Source: Hwangdonia lutea (GTDB taxonomy: Bacteria > Bacteroidota > Bacteroidia > Flavobacteriales > Flavobacteriaceae). From it: a stretch of 64,000 bases of DNA. Positions 7,594 through 16,135 of the stretch are shown here, piece by piece. Made by a program: the position numbers and the translations under genes. The DNA is taken from NCBI RefSeq assembly GCF_032814565.1, contig NZ_CP136521.1, forward strand, positions 2,576,501 to 2,640,500. Reading direction: 5' to 3'. The notes beneath the pieces were generated by a model. The model worked only from the letters and a program-made list of their open reading frames with translations, searched no databases and was not told the DNA's origin. Within the stretch, counting starts at the first letter, position 1; each line of letters begins with the position of its first letter.

Positions 7594-8247
7594 TTAATCC
7601 TGCTTTATGTGGTTTTTAATAAACCTGTTGAGTAGCGCTCTTTTCTTTTGGGGTAGGGCTTTATGGTTATGTACCGCTTTTAAATGTTGTAGGTTTTTGG
7701 TTTTTGAATAAAGCAGTTGAAAAAAATCGTAAATACTGATGCTGCTTTTATCGTGTTCCATACATTTAAGGCTGTTGCCTGTTTGCACAAAACCTTCTTG
7801 TAAAACACGAACATAAATTCCGGGAAAACCGTAGTTAATAAACTGTTGAATCACTTCTTGCGAACCAAACCTTAAGCCCAATTTAAAACAGGGCTCCCTA
7901 GGTTGGGTAACTTGCACCAAAGCTTCTCCAATTTTATAAATATCGCCAATAAATAGCTTGGTTTCGTCTAAGTTTTTTACGGTTAAATTTTCACCAAACA
8001 TGCCGTAATTCCAATCTAGATGCGGATATAGCTTTTTCCAATAATCATATTGGTTTTCCGAAAACAAATAGCAGGCTTTATAAATGCCACCGTGTACGTT
8101 TCTATCTGAAACTTCATCGCTTTTAACAGTTTCTTTTTCCAAATAAATGGGTGCATTGGTTGGTGTTTTGTAAATACCGGTTTTGGTTTTTTTACCGTTC
8201 CAAACAATGGTAGTTGGTTTTGCTATGTTTGTTGAGGTGATTTTCAA
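7594..8247 (-). CDS. MOSC domain protein, YiiM-like
   Basis: 217 residues. The MOSC beta-barrel occupies about residues 30-165 with DRNVHGGIYKACYLF, YGMFGENLTVKNLDE, GDIYKIGEALVQVTQPREPCFKLG (the conserved Cys presumed to bind the molybdenum cofactor sulfur) and GFPGIYVRVLQEG. A C-terminal helical extension of the YiiM 3-alpha type follows. YiiM relatives detoxify N-hydroxylated bases such as 6-N-hydroxylaminopurine; that activity is inferred from the family. The region upstream carries a degenerate dispersed repeat. Confidence 0.88.
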   Translation of the reverse strand: MKITSTNIAKPTTIVWNGKKTKTGIYKTPTNAPIYLEKETVKSDEVSDRNVHGGIYKACYLFSENQYDYWKKLYPHLDWNYGMFGENLTVKNLDETKLFIGDIYKIGEALVQVTQPREPCFKLGLRFGSQEVIQQFINYGFPGIYVRVLQEGFVQTGNSLKCMEHDKSSISIYDFFQLLYSKTKNLQHLKAVHNHKALPQKKRALLNRFIKNHIKQD

Positions 8248-8272
8248 AAAAGGTTTGTTTAGCGGTCAACAG

Positions 8273-8358
8273 ATATGCGTTGTTTCAATCACTTATATCC
8301 GCCGTTAAACGAAGGTAGGTGAAATGTTTTACAAAATCAAGTTTAATTATATACCTAA
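8273..8358. repeat. dispersed repeat, copy 1 (related to 27117-27203)
   Basis: About 85 bp that align by eye with 27117-27203. The best matching cores are TTATATCCGCCGTTAAACGA versus TTATATCCACCGATAAACGA, and ACAAAATCAAGTTTAAT versus ACAAAATCGAGTCTAAT. Both copies lie just upstream of a leftward gene. Confidence 0.6.
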
Positions 8359-8518
8359 TAAAGTGATATAAATGTGGTTTACTTAAAACGTAATGTTACA
8401 TGCGCTTAAGTGCACAATACTCTTAGTATGTCCTGACCGTATCAATTAAGGAGAACCCAATAAAATATTTATTTTATTTATTGAAACCTCTTCTTCAGTT
8501 ATTGTGTTCCGCAGTATT
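8359..8518. other. remainder of the 8.25-8.52 kb gap
   Basis: No ORF. It holds a 20-bp AT-only palindrome at 8459-8478 and the small palindrome ATACT-CTT-AGTAT near 8428, neither with a clear function. Confidence 0.4.
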
Positions 8519-8758
8519 TTATTCGGTATAAACCTGTCCACGATGCGGTTTTAAGGCATCCCTAATGGGTTTCATCTGCTCTTCGGCAACCACCATAAAA
8601 GCTATGGCGTGCATTTCCGAAATAGCTTCAAAACCAGTGATGTTTAAATTCAATTTTTCTAATTTAATATAATCTTTCAAATGTATTTCGTGATGTTCGG
8701 CAATTTTTAAAGCATCCGGACCACGAAAATCCCAAATAAGTTTTAGTTTACGCATCAT
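8519..8758 (-). CDS. conserved small protein of unknown function, 79 aa
   Basis: No named family recognised. Two adjacent Met codons allow a start at 8758 or 8755. The sequence (KLIWDFRGPDALKIAEHHEIHLKDY, then NITGFEAISEMHAIAFMVVAEEQM and RDALKPHRGQVY) is His-rich near the middle and reads as an alpha/beta fold of ferredoxin-like size. No signal peptide or membrane segment. Single gene, divergent from the chaperone cluster. Confidence 0.75.
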   Translation of the reverse strand: MMRKLKLIWDFRGPDALKIAEHHEIHLKDYIKLEKLNLNITGFEAISEMHAIAFMVVAEEQMKPIRDALKPHRGQVYTE

Positions 8759-8846
8759 TTATAAAAATAAAAAACAGATGTTAAAAGTAAGGCTATATAA
8801 TGAAAAAGCGTAATATTTCAACTTTTTAAACGTTTGTTAAAGCAAC

Positions 8847-8876
8847 TTGTATTATAGGTTTATATTAGTATTTTTG
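8847..8876 (+). promoter_or_regulatory. promoter of the parvulin chaperone cluster
   Basis: TTG (8847-8849), 19-bp spacer, TATTTTTG (8869-8876): a full Bacteroidota consensus promoter, 24 bp before the first chaperone start codon. Confidence 0.7.
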
Positions 8877-8900
8877 TAACTACTTGAATTATTTTTTTCC

Positions 8901-10853
8901 ATGAAATTAAAACTTCTTTCAACTTTACTATTAACAGCCGTAGTATTTAACTTAAATGCGCAATCTGACGCCGGAGAGGTGCTTTTTACGGTTGATAACG
9001 ACCCTGTTTATGTGTCGGAATTTTTGAGGGTTTACAATAAAAACCTCGATTTGGTTCAAGATGAATCTCAAAAGGATGTTGATGAATACTTAACGTTGTT
9101 CACCAATTATAAGCTGAAGCTAAAGGAAGCTAAAACCTTGAAGCTCCACAAAAAACCATCATATTTAAGAGAGCTGAATACCTATAAAAAACAATTGGCC
9201 AAAAACTTTATTTACGATAATAAAGTAACTGATGCCTTGGTTGAAGAGGCTTACGATAGAATATCTTACGACATAAAAGCCAATCATATTTTAATTAAAA
9301 TACCCGAAAACGCTAATCCGCAAGATACTTTGGTGGCGTTTAATACCATAAGTAAATTAAGAGACAGGGCTTTAAACGAAGGTTTTGAAACCGTGAGAAA
9401 AGAAGTGCACAACGGTAAATCTGTTTTTGGTGAAGCCTTGGGCTATTTTTCGGGGTTTAGAATGGTTTATAAATTCGAAAATGCTGCATTTAATACCGAG
9501 GTTGGCGAGATTTCGCAACCTTTTAGAACCCGTTTTGGATATCATATTGTACATGTTTTGGACAAGCGCAAATCGAGAGGCGAGTGTACCGTAGCACACA
9601 TTATGATTGGGATTAAGCAAAATGATACTTTAAGCGAAAACCCAGAAAGCAGAATACAGGATATTTATAAAAAACTAAATCAAGGTGAAGATTTTGAAGC
9701 GTTGGCAAAACAGTTTTCAGAGGATAATAACTCAGCATCAAGAGGTGGGTTGTTAGCGTCTTTTTCAAGCGGACAATTGAGTTCGCCAGAGTTTGAAGAG
9801 GTGGCTTTTAATTTGAATGAGGTTGGCGATGTATCGGAACCTTTTAAAACAAAATACGGTTGGCACATAGTTAAGCTGCACGCTAAAAAATCAACGCCTA
9901 CTTTTGAAGCTATTAAGTCGGAATTGGAAGCCAAGGTAAAGCGCGACGAGCGATCAAAATTAATTGATGCGGCTTTGTACGCTAAGTTAAAGGCCAAGTA
10001 TCAAATTGATGAAGAGCAACCTGCTTTAGCTTATTTTGTTTCTATTTTAAACGATGAATATTTTAAAAACACATGGAAACTTCCATCGGATTTTAAAGGC
10101 AATTCAACTTTAGTTAAAATAGGCAATCAGCAATTTACCTTTAAGGATTTTGGTGATTATTTGGAAAAAACGCAACGCGGAACCAACCCAAAATCGACAT
10201 TTAAAACCATCGTTTCAGAAAAATACGACACCTTTTTAAATACCCGATTAGTGCTTTATCAAGAAAATCATTTGGAAGAAGAAAACGAAGAATTTGCACA
10301 CATTGTTAACGAGTACCGTGATGGTTTATTACTGTTCGATTTAATGGAAAGCACCATTTGGAATACCGCAAAATCAGATTCATTGGAAACTCGAAATTAC
10401 TACAATGCCAATAAAGAAAAATACGTGTTTCCAAAACGCGTTGATGCCATTGTAGCCTCGTCTACCAACCAAAGAGTATTAAAAAAGGTAGCGAAGTTGT
10501 TAAAGCAAAATATGGATTTGGAAGTCATAAAAAATCTGGTAAATAACAATGGCGAAGTTCATGTGGTTTTTACATCCGGAATTATGGATGCCAACCATCA
10601 AGCGCTTCCGGATAATTTTGAATTTTCAAAAGGCATTTCTAAAATTTACAAACACAATAAAGCTTATATTGTTGCTAATGTAAAAGACGTATTGCCAAAA
10701 AAGTTAAAAACTTTCGAAGAGGCAAAGGGCTTAATTATTAACGATTATCAGGCTTATAAAGAAGAGCGTTGGGTAAACGATTTAAAAGCGAAGTACACTG
10801 TAAATGTTAACCAAAACGCCCTGGAAAGAGTAAGAAATCAAATTAAAAATTAA
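8901..10853 (+). CDS. periplasmic peptidyl-prolyl isomerase with two parvulin domains
   Basis: 650 residues with signal peptide 1-20 (MKLKLLSTLLLTAVVFNLNA). An N-terminal SurA-like helical region is followed by two parvulin domains at about 124-222 (KANHILIKI ... FGEALGYFSGF ... FRTRFGYHIVHVLDKR) and 228-330 (TVAHIMIGI ... SASRGGLLASFSSGQL ... FKTKYGWHIVKL). The ~300-residue C-terminal part has no family I recognise, though KNTWKLPSDFKGN and FKDFGDYLEKTQRG look like a further degenerate PPIase-type segment. It should fold or escort outer-membrane proteins. First gene of a cluster with two further parvulin-type proteins. Confidence 0.9.
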   Translation: MKLKLLSTLLLTAVVFNLNAQSDAGEVLFTVDNDPVYVSEFLRVYNKNLDLVQDESQKDVDEYLTLFTNYKLKLKEAKTLKLHKKPSYLRELNTYKKQLAKNFIYDNKVTDALVEEAYDRISYDIKANHILIKIPENANPQDTLVAFNTISKLRDRALNEGFETVRKEVHNGKSVFGEALGYFSGFRMVYKFENAAFNTEVGEISQPFRTRFGYHIVHVLDKRKSRGECTVAHIMIGIKQNDTLSENPESRIQDIYKKLNQGEDFEALAKQFSEDNNSASRGGLLASFSSGQLSSPEFEEVAFNLNEVGDVSEPFKTKYGWHIVKLHAKKSTPTFEAIKSELEAKVKRDERSKLIDAALYAKLKAKYQIDEEQPALAYFVSILNDEYFKNTWKLPSDFKGNSTLVKIGNQQFTFKDFGDYLEKTQRGTNPKSTFKTIVSEKYDTFLNTRLVLYQENHLEEENEEFAHIVNEYRDGLLLFDLMESTIWNTAKSDSLETRNYYNANKEKYVFPKRVDAIVASSTNQRVLKKVAKLLKQNMDLEVIKNLVNNNGEVHVVFTSGIMDANHQALPDNFEFSKGISKIYKHNKAYIVANVKDVLPKKLKTFEEAKGLIINDYQAYKEERWVNDLKAKYTVNVNQNALERVRNQIKN

Positions 10854-10856
10854 TCA

Positions 10857-11711
10857 TTGAAATTTAAAACCCTCATATTCATAACAGCGGTATTATTAGC
10901 AACCTCTTGCGATTATTTCAAAAAAACCGAAGAAGGCGAACCCGTTGCCCGAGTTAACGAAAGCTATTTGTATTACGACGATATTAAGGACCTAACCACC
11001 GACGCCACATCCAAAGAAGATAGCACATTATTGGTTCAGAATTTTATTAACAACTGGGCAACCCAACAGCTGTTTATGGATGGCGCGATGCTTAATTTAA
11101 GCGAGGAACAACAAGACGCATACAATAAATTAGTAGAGCAATATAAAAACGATTTATACACAAAAGCATATATCGAGGGTTTGGTGAAAAACAATTTGGA
11201 TACCACGCTAAACAACGATGCTGCCCAAGCGTACTACGAAAAAAACAAAGAGGCTTTTAAATTAAATGAGGAGCTGATAAAAATGCGCTATGTGCATGTA
11301 GATGAGAATATCATCAACTTTAAAACCATTAAAGAGAAGTTTGAACGCTTTAATTTAGAAGATAAAAAAGCGCTGGATTCCATGTCCATTCAATTTAAAT
11401 CTTTTTCGTTAAACGATTCCATTTGGGTGAGAGTCAATCAGGTTATGAGTAAAATAGCTGTGATAAACCCAGAAAATAAAAATGAACTGTTAAAAAAATC
11501 TAATTTTTTACAACTCAAAGATTCATTAGGAGTATATTTGATGCAAATTAATGATGTTTTGCTGCGTAACGACACTGCGCCGTTGGAATATGTTAAGCCA
11601 ACCATTAGGCAAATAGTTATTAATAAAAGGAAGTTGGAACTTATTAGAGAATTAAAAAAAGATATTACAAAAGATGCTATTAAAAATAAACAATTTGAAA
11701 TTTACAATTAA
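10857..11711 (+). CDS. PpiC-type lipoprotein, probable periplasmic chaperone partner
   Basis: 284 residues starting at a TTG three bases after the previous stop. The start is supported because it directly yields a lipoprotein signal (MKFKTLIFITAVLLATSC, Cys18). The rest is mainly helical (EEQQDAYNKLVEQYKNDLYT, LIRELKKDITKDAIKNKQF) like the chaperone arms of SurA/PpiD. A recognisable parvulin active-site segment is lacking, so it may be a non-catalytic chaperone. Translation is probably coupled to its neighbours. Anchored facing the periplasm. Confidence 0.82.
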   Translation: MKFKTLIFITAVLLATSCDYFKKTEEGEPVARVNESYLYYDDIKDLTTDATSKEDSTLLVQNFINNWATQQLFMDGAMLNLSEEQQDAYNKLVEQYKNDLYTKAYIEGLVKNNLDTTLNNDAAQAYYEKNKEAFKLNEELIKMRYVHVDENIINFKTIKEKFERFNLEDKKALDSMSIQFKSFSLNDSIWVRVNQVMSKIAVINPENKNELLKKSNFLQLKDSLGVYLMQINDVLLRNDTAPLEYVKPTIRQIVINKRKLELIRELKKDITKDAIKNKQFEIYN

Positions 11712-11712
11712 T

Positions 11713-13131
11713 TTGAAGCATATATTTATTTTAAGCATAACCTTACTTACTGTAAATGTTATGGCTGCCCAAGAGATTATTGAAGATGAAGTTAAGGAAA
11801 CCGCAAAACAAACAGATACAGTAAAAGGTAATTTTGAGCCCGTAAAAGTTGATGGTGTGGCCGCTGTTGTGGGCAATTATATTGTTTTGGAATCCGATTT
11901 AGATAAAGAATACAAGCAGTTGGAAGCGCAAGGTGTAGATATTAAAGTTATAAAGCCCTGCGAGTTATTTGGAAAACTTTTAGAGAATAAATTGTATGCG
12001 CATCATGCCGTTCAAGACAGCGTTCAGGTATCTGATGCCGAAATTCGCCAACAAGTAGATTATACCATTCAACAGTTTTTGCAACAAACGGGTGGTTCTA
12101 TGGAAAAGCTTTTGGAAATCCACAAAAAAGAAGACGAAAAAAGCTATAGAGAAGAAATATTCGAGATTATAAAAAACAATCAATTGGCATCAAGAATGCA
12201 AGCCAAAATTGTTGAAGATGTTGATATTACGCCTGATGAGGTTAGAATATTTTTCAATAACATTCCAAAAGACGAAAGGCCCATTTTCGGCACAGAGTTA
12301 AAAGTGGCGCAAATTGTTGCAGAACCTAAAGTGTCGGAAGAAGAAAAACAAAAAATAATCGACCGTTTAAAAGGATTTAAGGCCGATATTATTGAAAACG
12401 GTGCTAGTTTTCGTTCTAAGGCAGTATTGTATTCAGATGATAAAGAATCGGGAAGAATGGGAGGTAGGTTAGGTGCTTTAAATAGAAATAAACCTCGAAT
12501 GATAAAAAAGTTTAGAGATGTCGCCTTTTCATTGCAAGAGGGGGAAATCTCTGATCCTTTTGAAACTGAATTTGGGTTTCATATTATTTATCTTGAAAAA
12601 ATTAGAGGGCAAGAATACGACGTTAGCCATATTTTAATAATGCCTAAAGTTTCTTTTGATGCCGTTAAAGAAGCTAGAGAACGTCTCGAAAAAGTAAGGG
12701 AAAAAATTGTTGCTGGCGATATTACTTTTGCTGAAGCCGCTAGAGAATCGAGCGACGAAAAAGAAACCAAATATGATGGTGGACAATTAATTAACCCGCA
12801 AACACAAGATTACAATTTTGAGTTGACCAGAATGGATCCCGAATTATACGCCCAAATTCAAAACTTAAAAGATAACGAGATTAGTTTGGTGCTACGAGAA
12901 GAAGACAGAACCGGCAAAGTGAAGTTTAAAATCTTAACCGTTACCGATAGAATAGATGAACACGAAGCAGATTACGCTCGCGATTATTTAAAAATAAAAG
13001 AGCAAGCCTTAAACGAAAAACGAGTTATTGCGATTGAAAAGTGGCAAAAAGAAAAAATATTGGATACATATATTAAAATTAGCGGAAAACATAGAGACTG
13101 CGATTTTTCTAGTAACTGGTTAAAACAATAA
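11713..13131 (+). CDS. SurA-like peptidyl-prolyl isomerase
   Basis: 472 residues from the TTG at 11713, one base after the preceding stop; this gives a clean signal peptide (MKHIFILSITLLTVNVMAAQ). An ATG at 11674 in the same frame would add 13 residues and overlap the previous gene. SurA N-domain: VDGVAAVVGNYIVLESDLDKEY and LLENKLYAHHAV. Two parvulin domains follow, about 178-275 (RMGGRLGALNRN ... FETEFGFHIIYLEKIRG) and 280-370 (DVSHILIMP ... TKYDGGQL). Family role: folding of outer-membrane beta-barrels in the periplasm. Confidence 0.9.
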   Translation: MKHIFILSITLLTVNVMAAQEIIEDEVKETAKQTDTVKGNFEPVKVDGVAAVVGNYIVLESDLDKEYKQLEAQGVDIKVIKPCELFGKLLENKLYAHHAVQDSVQVSDAEIRQQVDYTIQQFLQQTGGSMEKLLEIHKKEDEKSYREEIFEIIKNNQLASRMQAKIVEDVDITPDEVRIFFNNIPKDERPIFGTELKVAQIVAEPKVSEEEKQKIIDRLKGFKADIIENGASFRSKAVLYSDDKESGRMGGRLGALNRNKPRMIKKFRDVAFSLQEGEISDPFETEFGFHIIYLEKIRGQEYDVSHILIMPKVSFDAVKEARERLEKVREKIVAGDITFAEAARESSDEKETKYDGGQLINPQTQDYNFELTRMDPELYAQIQNLKDNEISLVLREEDRTGKVKFKILTVTDRIDEHEADYARDYLKIKEQALNEKRVIAIEKWQKEKILDTYIKISGKHRDCDFSSNWLKQ

Positions 13132-13134
13132 AAT

Positions 13135-14088
13135 ATGTCGGATGTAGCTGCCGTAGAACAATTTGTAAAGCGATATAAAGATTTAAAAACCGAAATAGCC
13201 AAAGTAATCGTTGGGCAAGATGAGGTAGTAAATCAAATTTTAATTTCTATATTTTCTGGCGGCCACTCCCTACTTATCGGGGTTCCGGGTTTAGCAAAAA
13301 CCTTAATGGTAAATACCATTGCCCAAGCTTTGGGGCTGGATTTTAAACGTATTCAATTCACCCCAGATTTAATGCCCAGTGATATTTTAGGGAGCGAAAT
13401 TTTGGATGAAGACCGTCATTTTAAATTTATAAAAGGACCTATTTTCGCCAATATTATTTTAGCCGACGAGATTAATCGTACACCACCTAAAACCCAAGCT
13501 GCTCTATTGGAAGCTATGCAAGAACGGGCTGTTACCGTTGCGGGACATCATTATAAATTAAGTTTACCCTATTTTGTTTTAGCCACCCAAAACCCTATTG
13601 AGCAAGAAGGCACGTATCCGTTGCCAGAAGCACAATTGGACCGTTTTATGTTTGCCATCAATTTAAACTATCCATCTTTTAAGGAGGAAGTTGAGGTTGT
13701 AAAAGCAACCACAACCGATAAGCAAATAAAGGTAAATGCCTTGTTTTCTGCTCAGGAAATTATCGATTTTCAACAGCTCATCCGTCGTATGCCGGTAGCC
13801 GATAACGTTATTGAGTACGCCGTATCCATGGTTGGTAAAACAAGACCAAATGCGGATACTGCAAACGATTTGGTTAAAAATTACATCGATTGGGGTGCGG
13901 GCCCGCGAGCATCGCAAAACTTAATTTTGGCATCTAAAACACATGCTGCAATTCTCGGCAAATTTTCACCCGATATGGAGAATGTTCAAGCAGTGGCCCA
14001 TAGTATTTTAAGACACCGTATTATTAAAAACTACAAAGCTGAAGCTGAAGGTATTTCTGAAGAAGACATTATTAAAAGCCTTTTTTAG
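13135..14088 (+). CDS. MoxR-family AAA ATPase
   Basis: 317 residues with Walker A GVPGLAKT (about 48-55), Walker B ILADEINRTPPKTQAALLEAM (about 107-127) and sensor 1 LATQNPIEQEGTYPLPEAQLDRF. MoxR ATPases are cytosolic chaperones usually encoded beside DUF58 and von Willebrand-A membrane proteins; here none follow, and the gene sits 3 bp after the surA-like gene in what looks like one transcript. Target unknown. Confidence 0.92.
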   Translation: MSDVAAVEQFVKRYKDLKTEIAKVIVGQDEVVNQILISIFSGGHSLLIGVPGLAKTLMVNTIAQALGLDFKRIQFTPDLMPSDILGSEILDEDRHFKFIKGPIFANIILADEINRTPPKTQAALLEAMQERAVTVAGHHYKLSLPYFVLATQNPIEQEGTYPLPEAQLDRFMFAINLNYPSFKEEVEVVKATTTDKQIKVNALFSAQEIIDFQQLIRRMPVADNVIEYAVSMVGKTRPNADTANDLVKNYIDWGAGPRASQNLILASKTHAAILGKFSPDMENVQAVAHSILRHRIIKNYKAEAEGISEEDIIKSLF

Positions 14089-14148
14089 TTTTGGTTTTGT
14101 ATCGGTTTAAACATGTTGTCCTGAGTGTAGTCAATATACACTCGAAAT

Positions 14149-15843
14149 CTAATTTTTTATAGTTTTTTCAACAACAATAGATTTGAAACCATCTTTCAAA
14201 TTATCGGTTCGCTTTCGCGGCACATAATTAAAATAATATTTCATATATTCTATCTGCTTTTTGTTAACACAGGGCAAATCACCATCCCCGGTCACCCAGA
14301 AAAACGCATCTTCGCTTGGTGAATAAAACTCAAAATCATCAATAACATGTTTAGCAAATTTAGTGTCGGTTTTTGAGTTTTCTTCAGGAATAATAATGTT
14401 TTTCAATTGAAATGTATGTAGTCCCATGGCGAAATTATTGTTTGTAAAAGCATTTAAGTTAATCGGTATAAAAAAAGGAATCGCACTTAAAATAACGGCA
14501 AAAGAGACCATATACAATCCTACTTTTTTGCTCTGTATGAATGTTACAAACAATTGAATGGCTAAAAAGGCAACAAACACGAAAAAGAATCGGTATTGAG
14601 GCGAGGTAAACCATAATAAAATCAGTTGTAAAATGGCTAAAATATAGATTATTAACAAGCTCGATTTATCTTTATTTTTATAAATCACCCACGGAAACAC
14701 AATTAACAAAATCACAAAAGCTTTGTTAAACAAACCATCCAATTTAGGTAAGGTTAGCCACACTTTTACTGTTTCAAAAAAACTTAATTGCGACACATCA
14801 ATATTACTCATGCCTTCTAAATAGGTGCCTAATTTGTAAAATTTTAAAAGTTCTTTGGGAACTTTCCAATCAAAATTAACAATATCTATTTGTGAAATCG
14901 GGTAAAATAAATAGCCGGAAATAACAATGTTTTTGGCGATAAAGAGTCCTAAAACAGTCATGCTTAAAAACGAATACGACCATATGCCTCTTTTTAAAAT
15001 GTTATAATGCTTTATGAAAAGTATTATAACTAAAACCGATAAAACCACCATGGTCACTTTAACAAAGCACAAGAAAAGCACTAAACTTAAAATGATTTTA
15101 AAATCGGTTGTGCAGATACTTTTATACTTTTTAATGAAGAGATAAAAAATATAGGGTGTTATTAAAAAGATAGCTAAATCCGGTGACGGCGCATTAACAA
15201 ACTGCATGAAAAAAAGTGAAAATAGGAGTATCAATCCCAAACCAAAATCTTGAATATCTTCTTTATAATTACTTAATTTTTCAACGGACAAAAAACTAAA
15301 TATGACAAACAAATAACCGTTTAAATCATTATAAAAATTGGATATAAAGGGAAAGTTAAATCCGGCTTGCAAGATGTGCCACGACGAATTTTGCCCCAAA
15401 AACATATGCACATTGGCCAATCCTTTTACAAAACCAAATTCGTTAATCCATTTTATAGTTTGAATGTAATAAGTTTCATTATCAATTAAATAGGGTTTGG
15501 TGCTGCCTTGTGCTAAAATGACAATAAAAAGAAACAGATAGAGCATTTTATAGGGCATCTTTAGCTTTTTAAAAGAAAGTAAAATGGTGTGCCAATAGGC
15601 CTTAATAGGTTCTCGGAAACTATAGGTAAGTAAAATATTTAAGCATAAAATAAACACGTAATACTCAATGTGTATTCTTATGAAGAAGGCGAAAAAGCTC
15701 GTAATTATTGCATAAAAGAAAAGCCCTAAAACTTGAAGAATAGTAGGGTTGCAGCTTTTAATTTTAAAGATTTTTGTAAATAGGATGCCAAGGTTTTTAG
15801 CCGTAATAAAAATGTAAATCCAACTTAAAAAAATGAATAGCAT
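14149..15843 (-). CDS. polytopic membrane protein, GT-C-like (LIC_10190-type)
   Basis: 564 residues with about 12 hydrophobic helices. After the third or fourth helix a loop reads PYLIDNETYYIQTIKW with LGQNSSWHILQAGF further on. This acidic first loop with following aromatic/His motif is typical of GT-C fold glycosyltransferases and of the family I recall as LIC_10190. The soluble C-terminal ~90 residues (FKLKNIIIPEENSKT ... VTGDGDLPCVNKKQ) lie outside the membrane. No polysaccharide genes are adjacent. A TAAGTTTG -7 box lies at 15861-15868. Substrate unknown. Confidence 0.78.
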   Translation of the reverse strand: MLFIFLSWIYIFITAKNLGILFTKIFKIKSCNPTILQVLGLFFYAIITSFFAFFIRIHIEYYVFILCLNILLTYSFREPIKAYWHTILLSFKKLKMPYKMLYLFLFIVILAQGSTKPYLIDNETYYIQTIKWINEFGFVKGLANVHMFLGQNSSWHILQAGFNFPFISNFYNDLNGYLFVIFSFLSVEKLSNYKEDIQDFGLGLILLFSLFFMQFVNAPSPDLAIFLITPYIFYLFIKKYKSICTTDFKIILSLVLFLCFVKVTMVVLSVLVIILFIKHYNILKRGIWSYSFLSMTVLGLFIAKNIVISGYLFYPISQIDIVNFDWKVPKELLKFYKLGTYLEGMSNIDVSQLSFFETVKVWLTLPKLDGLFNKAFVILLIVFPWVIYKNKDKSSLLIIYILAILQLILLWFTSPQYRFFFVFVAFLAIQLFVTFIQSKKVGLYMVSFAVILSAIPFFIPINLNAFTNNNFAMGLHTFQLKNIIIPEENSKTDTKFAKHVIDDFEFYSPSEDAFFWVTGDGDLPCVNKKQIEYMKYYFNYVPRKRTDNLKDGFKSIVVEKTIKN

Positions 15844-15860
15844 GCCCTTGTTGTTTGTTA

Positions 15861-15868
15861 CAAACTTA
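15861..15868 (-). promoter_or_regulatory. -7 box TAAGTTTG for the membrane protein
   Basis: Exact TAnnTTTG on the minus strand, 17 bp before the start codon. No -33 TTG seen. Confidence 0.4.
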
Positions 15869-16087
15869 AGATTATTAAGCAGATATATAGACTGTTATTA
15901 TGCCGATATTGTTTTTTTCAATGCGGGTAAAAGAAGACTAAAATCTTGATTTATTGTTAATTTGAAAATTTAAAAGTATATATTTTGCAGATTCGTTATA
16001 TTATAAGTCGGATTATTTGTAATTATTAAGAATTATTCAAAATTATAATAGATTTGATTAGAATTTTTTAAAACATGCTATTATTTG

Positions 16088-16095
16088 TATTTTTG
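16088..16095 (+). promoter_or_regulatory. -7 box TATTTTTG for aconitase
   Basis: Exact TAnnTTTG, 40 bp before the aconitase start. No TTG at the expected -33 position. Confidence 0.45.
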
Positions 16096-16135
16096 CAAGA
16101 CTTTCAAAATTGAACAAATTAAAAATATATAAAAT

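Noticed and set aside
8459-8478. 20-bp AT-only palindrome
   Set aside because: Low-complexity A/T sequence produces such palindromes by chance in this genome.
13135-14088. MoxR as part of a MoxR-DUF58-vWA (BatA/BatB-like) system
   Set aside because: No DUF58 or vWA gene follows; the next gene is convergent and unrelated.
14121-14143. Palindrome GAGTGTA / TACACTC between moxR and the membrane protein gene
   Set aside because: Resembles a decayed REP (CCTGAGTGTAGTC) but is a single short stem without T tract; too weak to call a terminator or a repeat.
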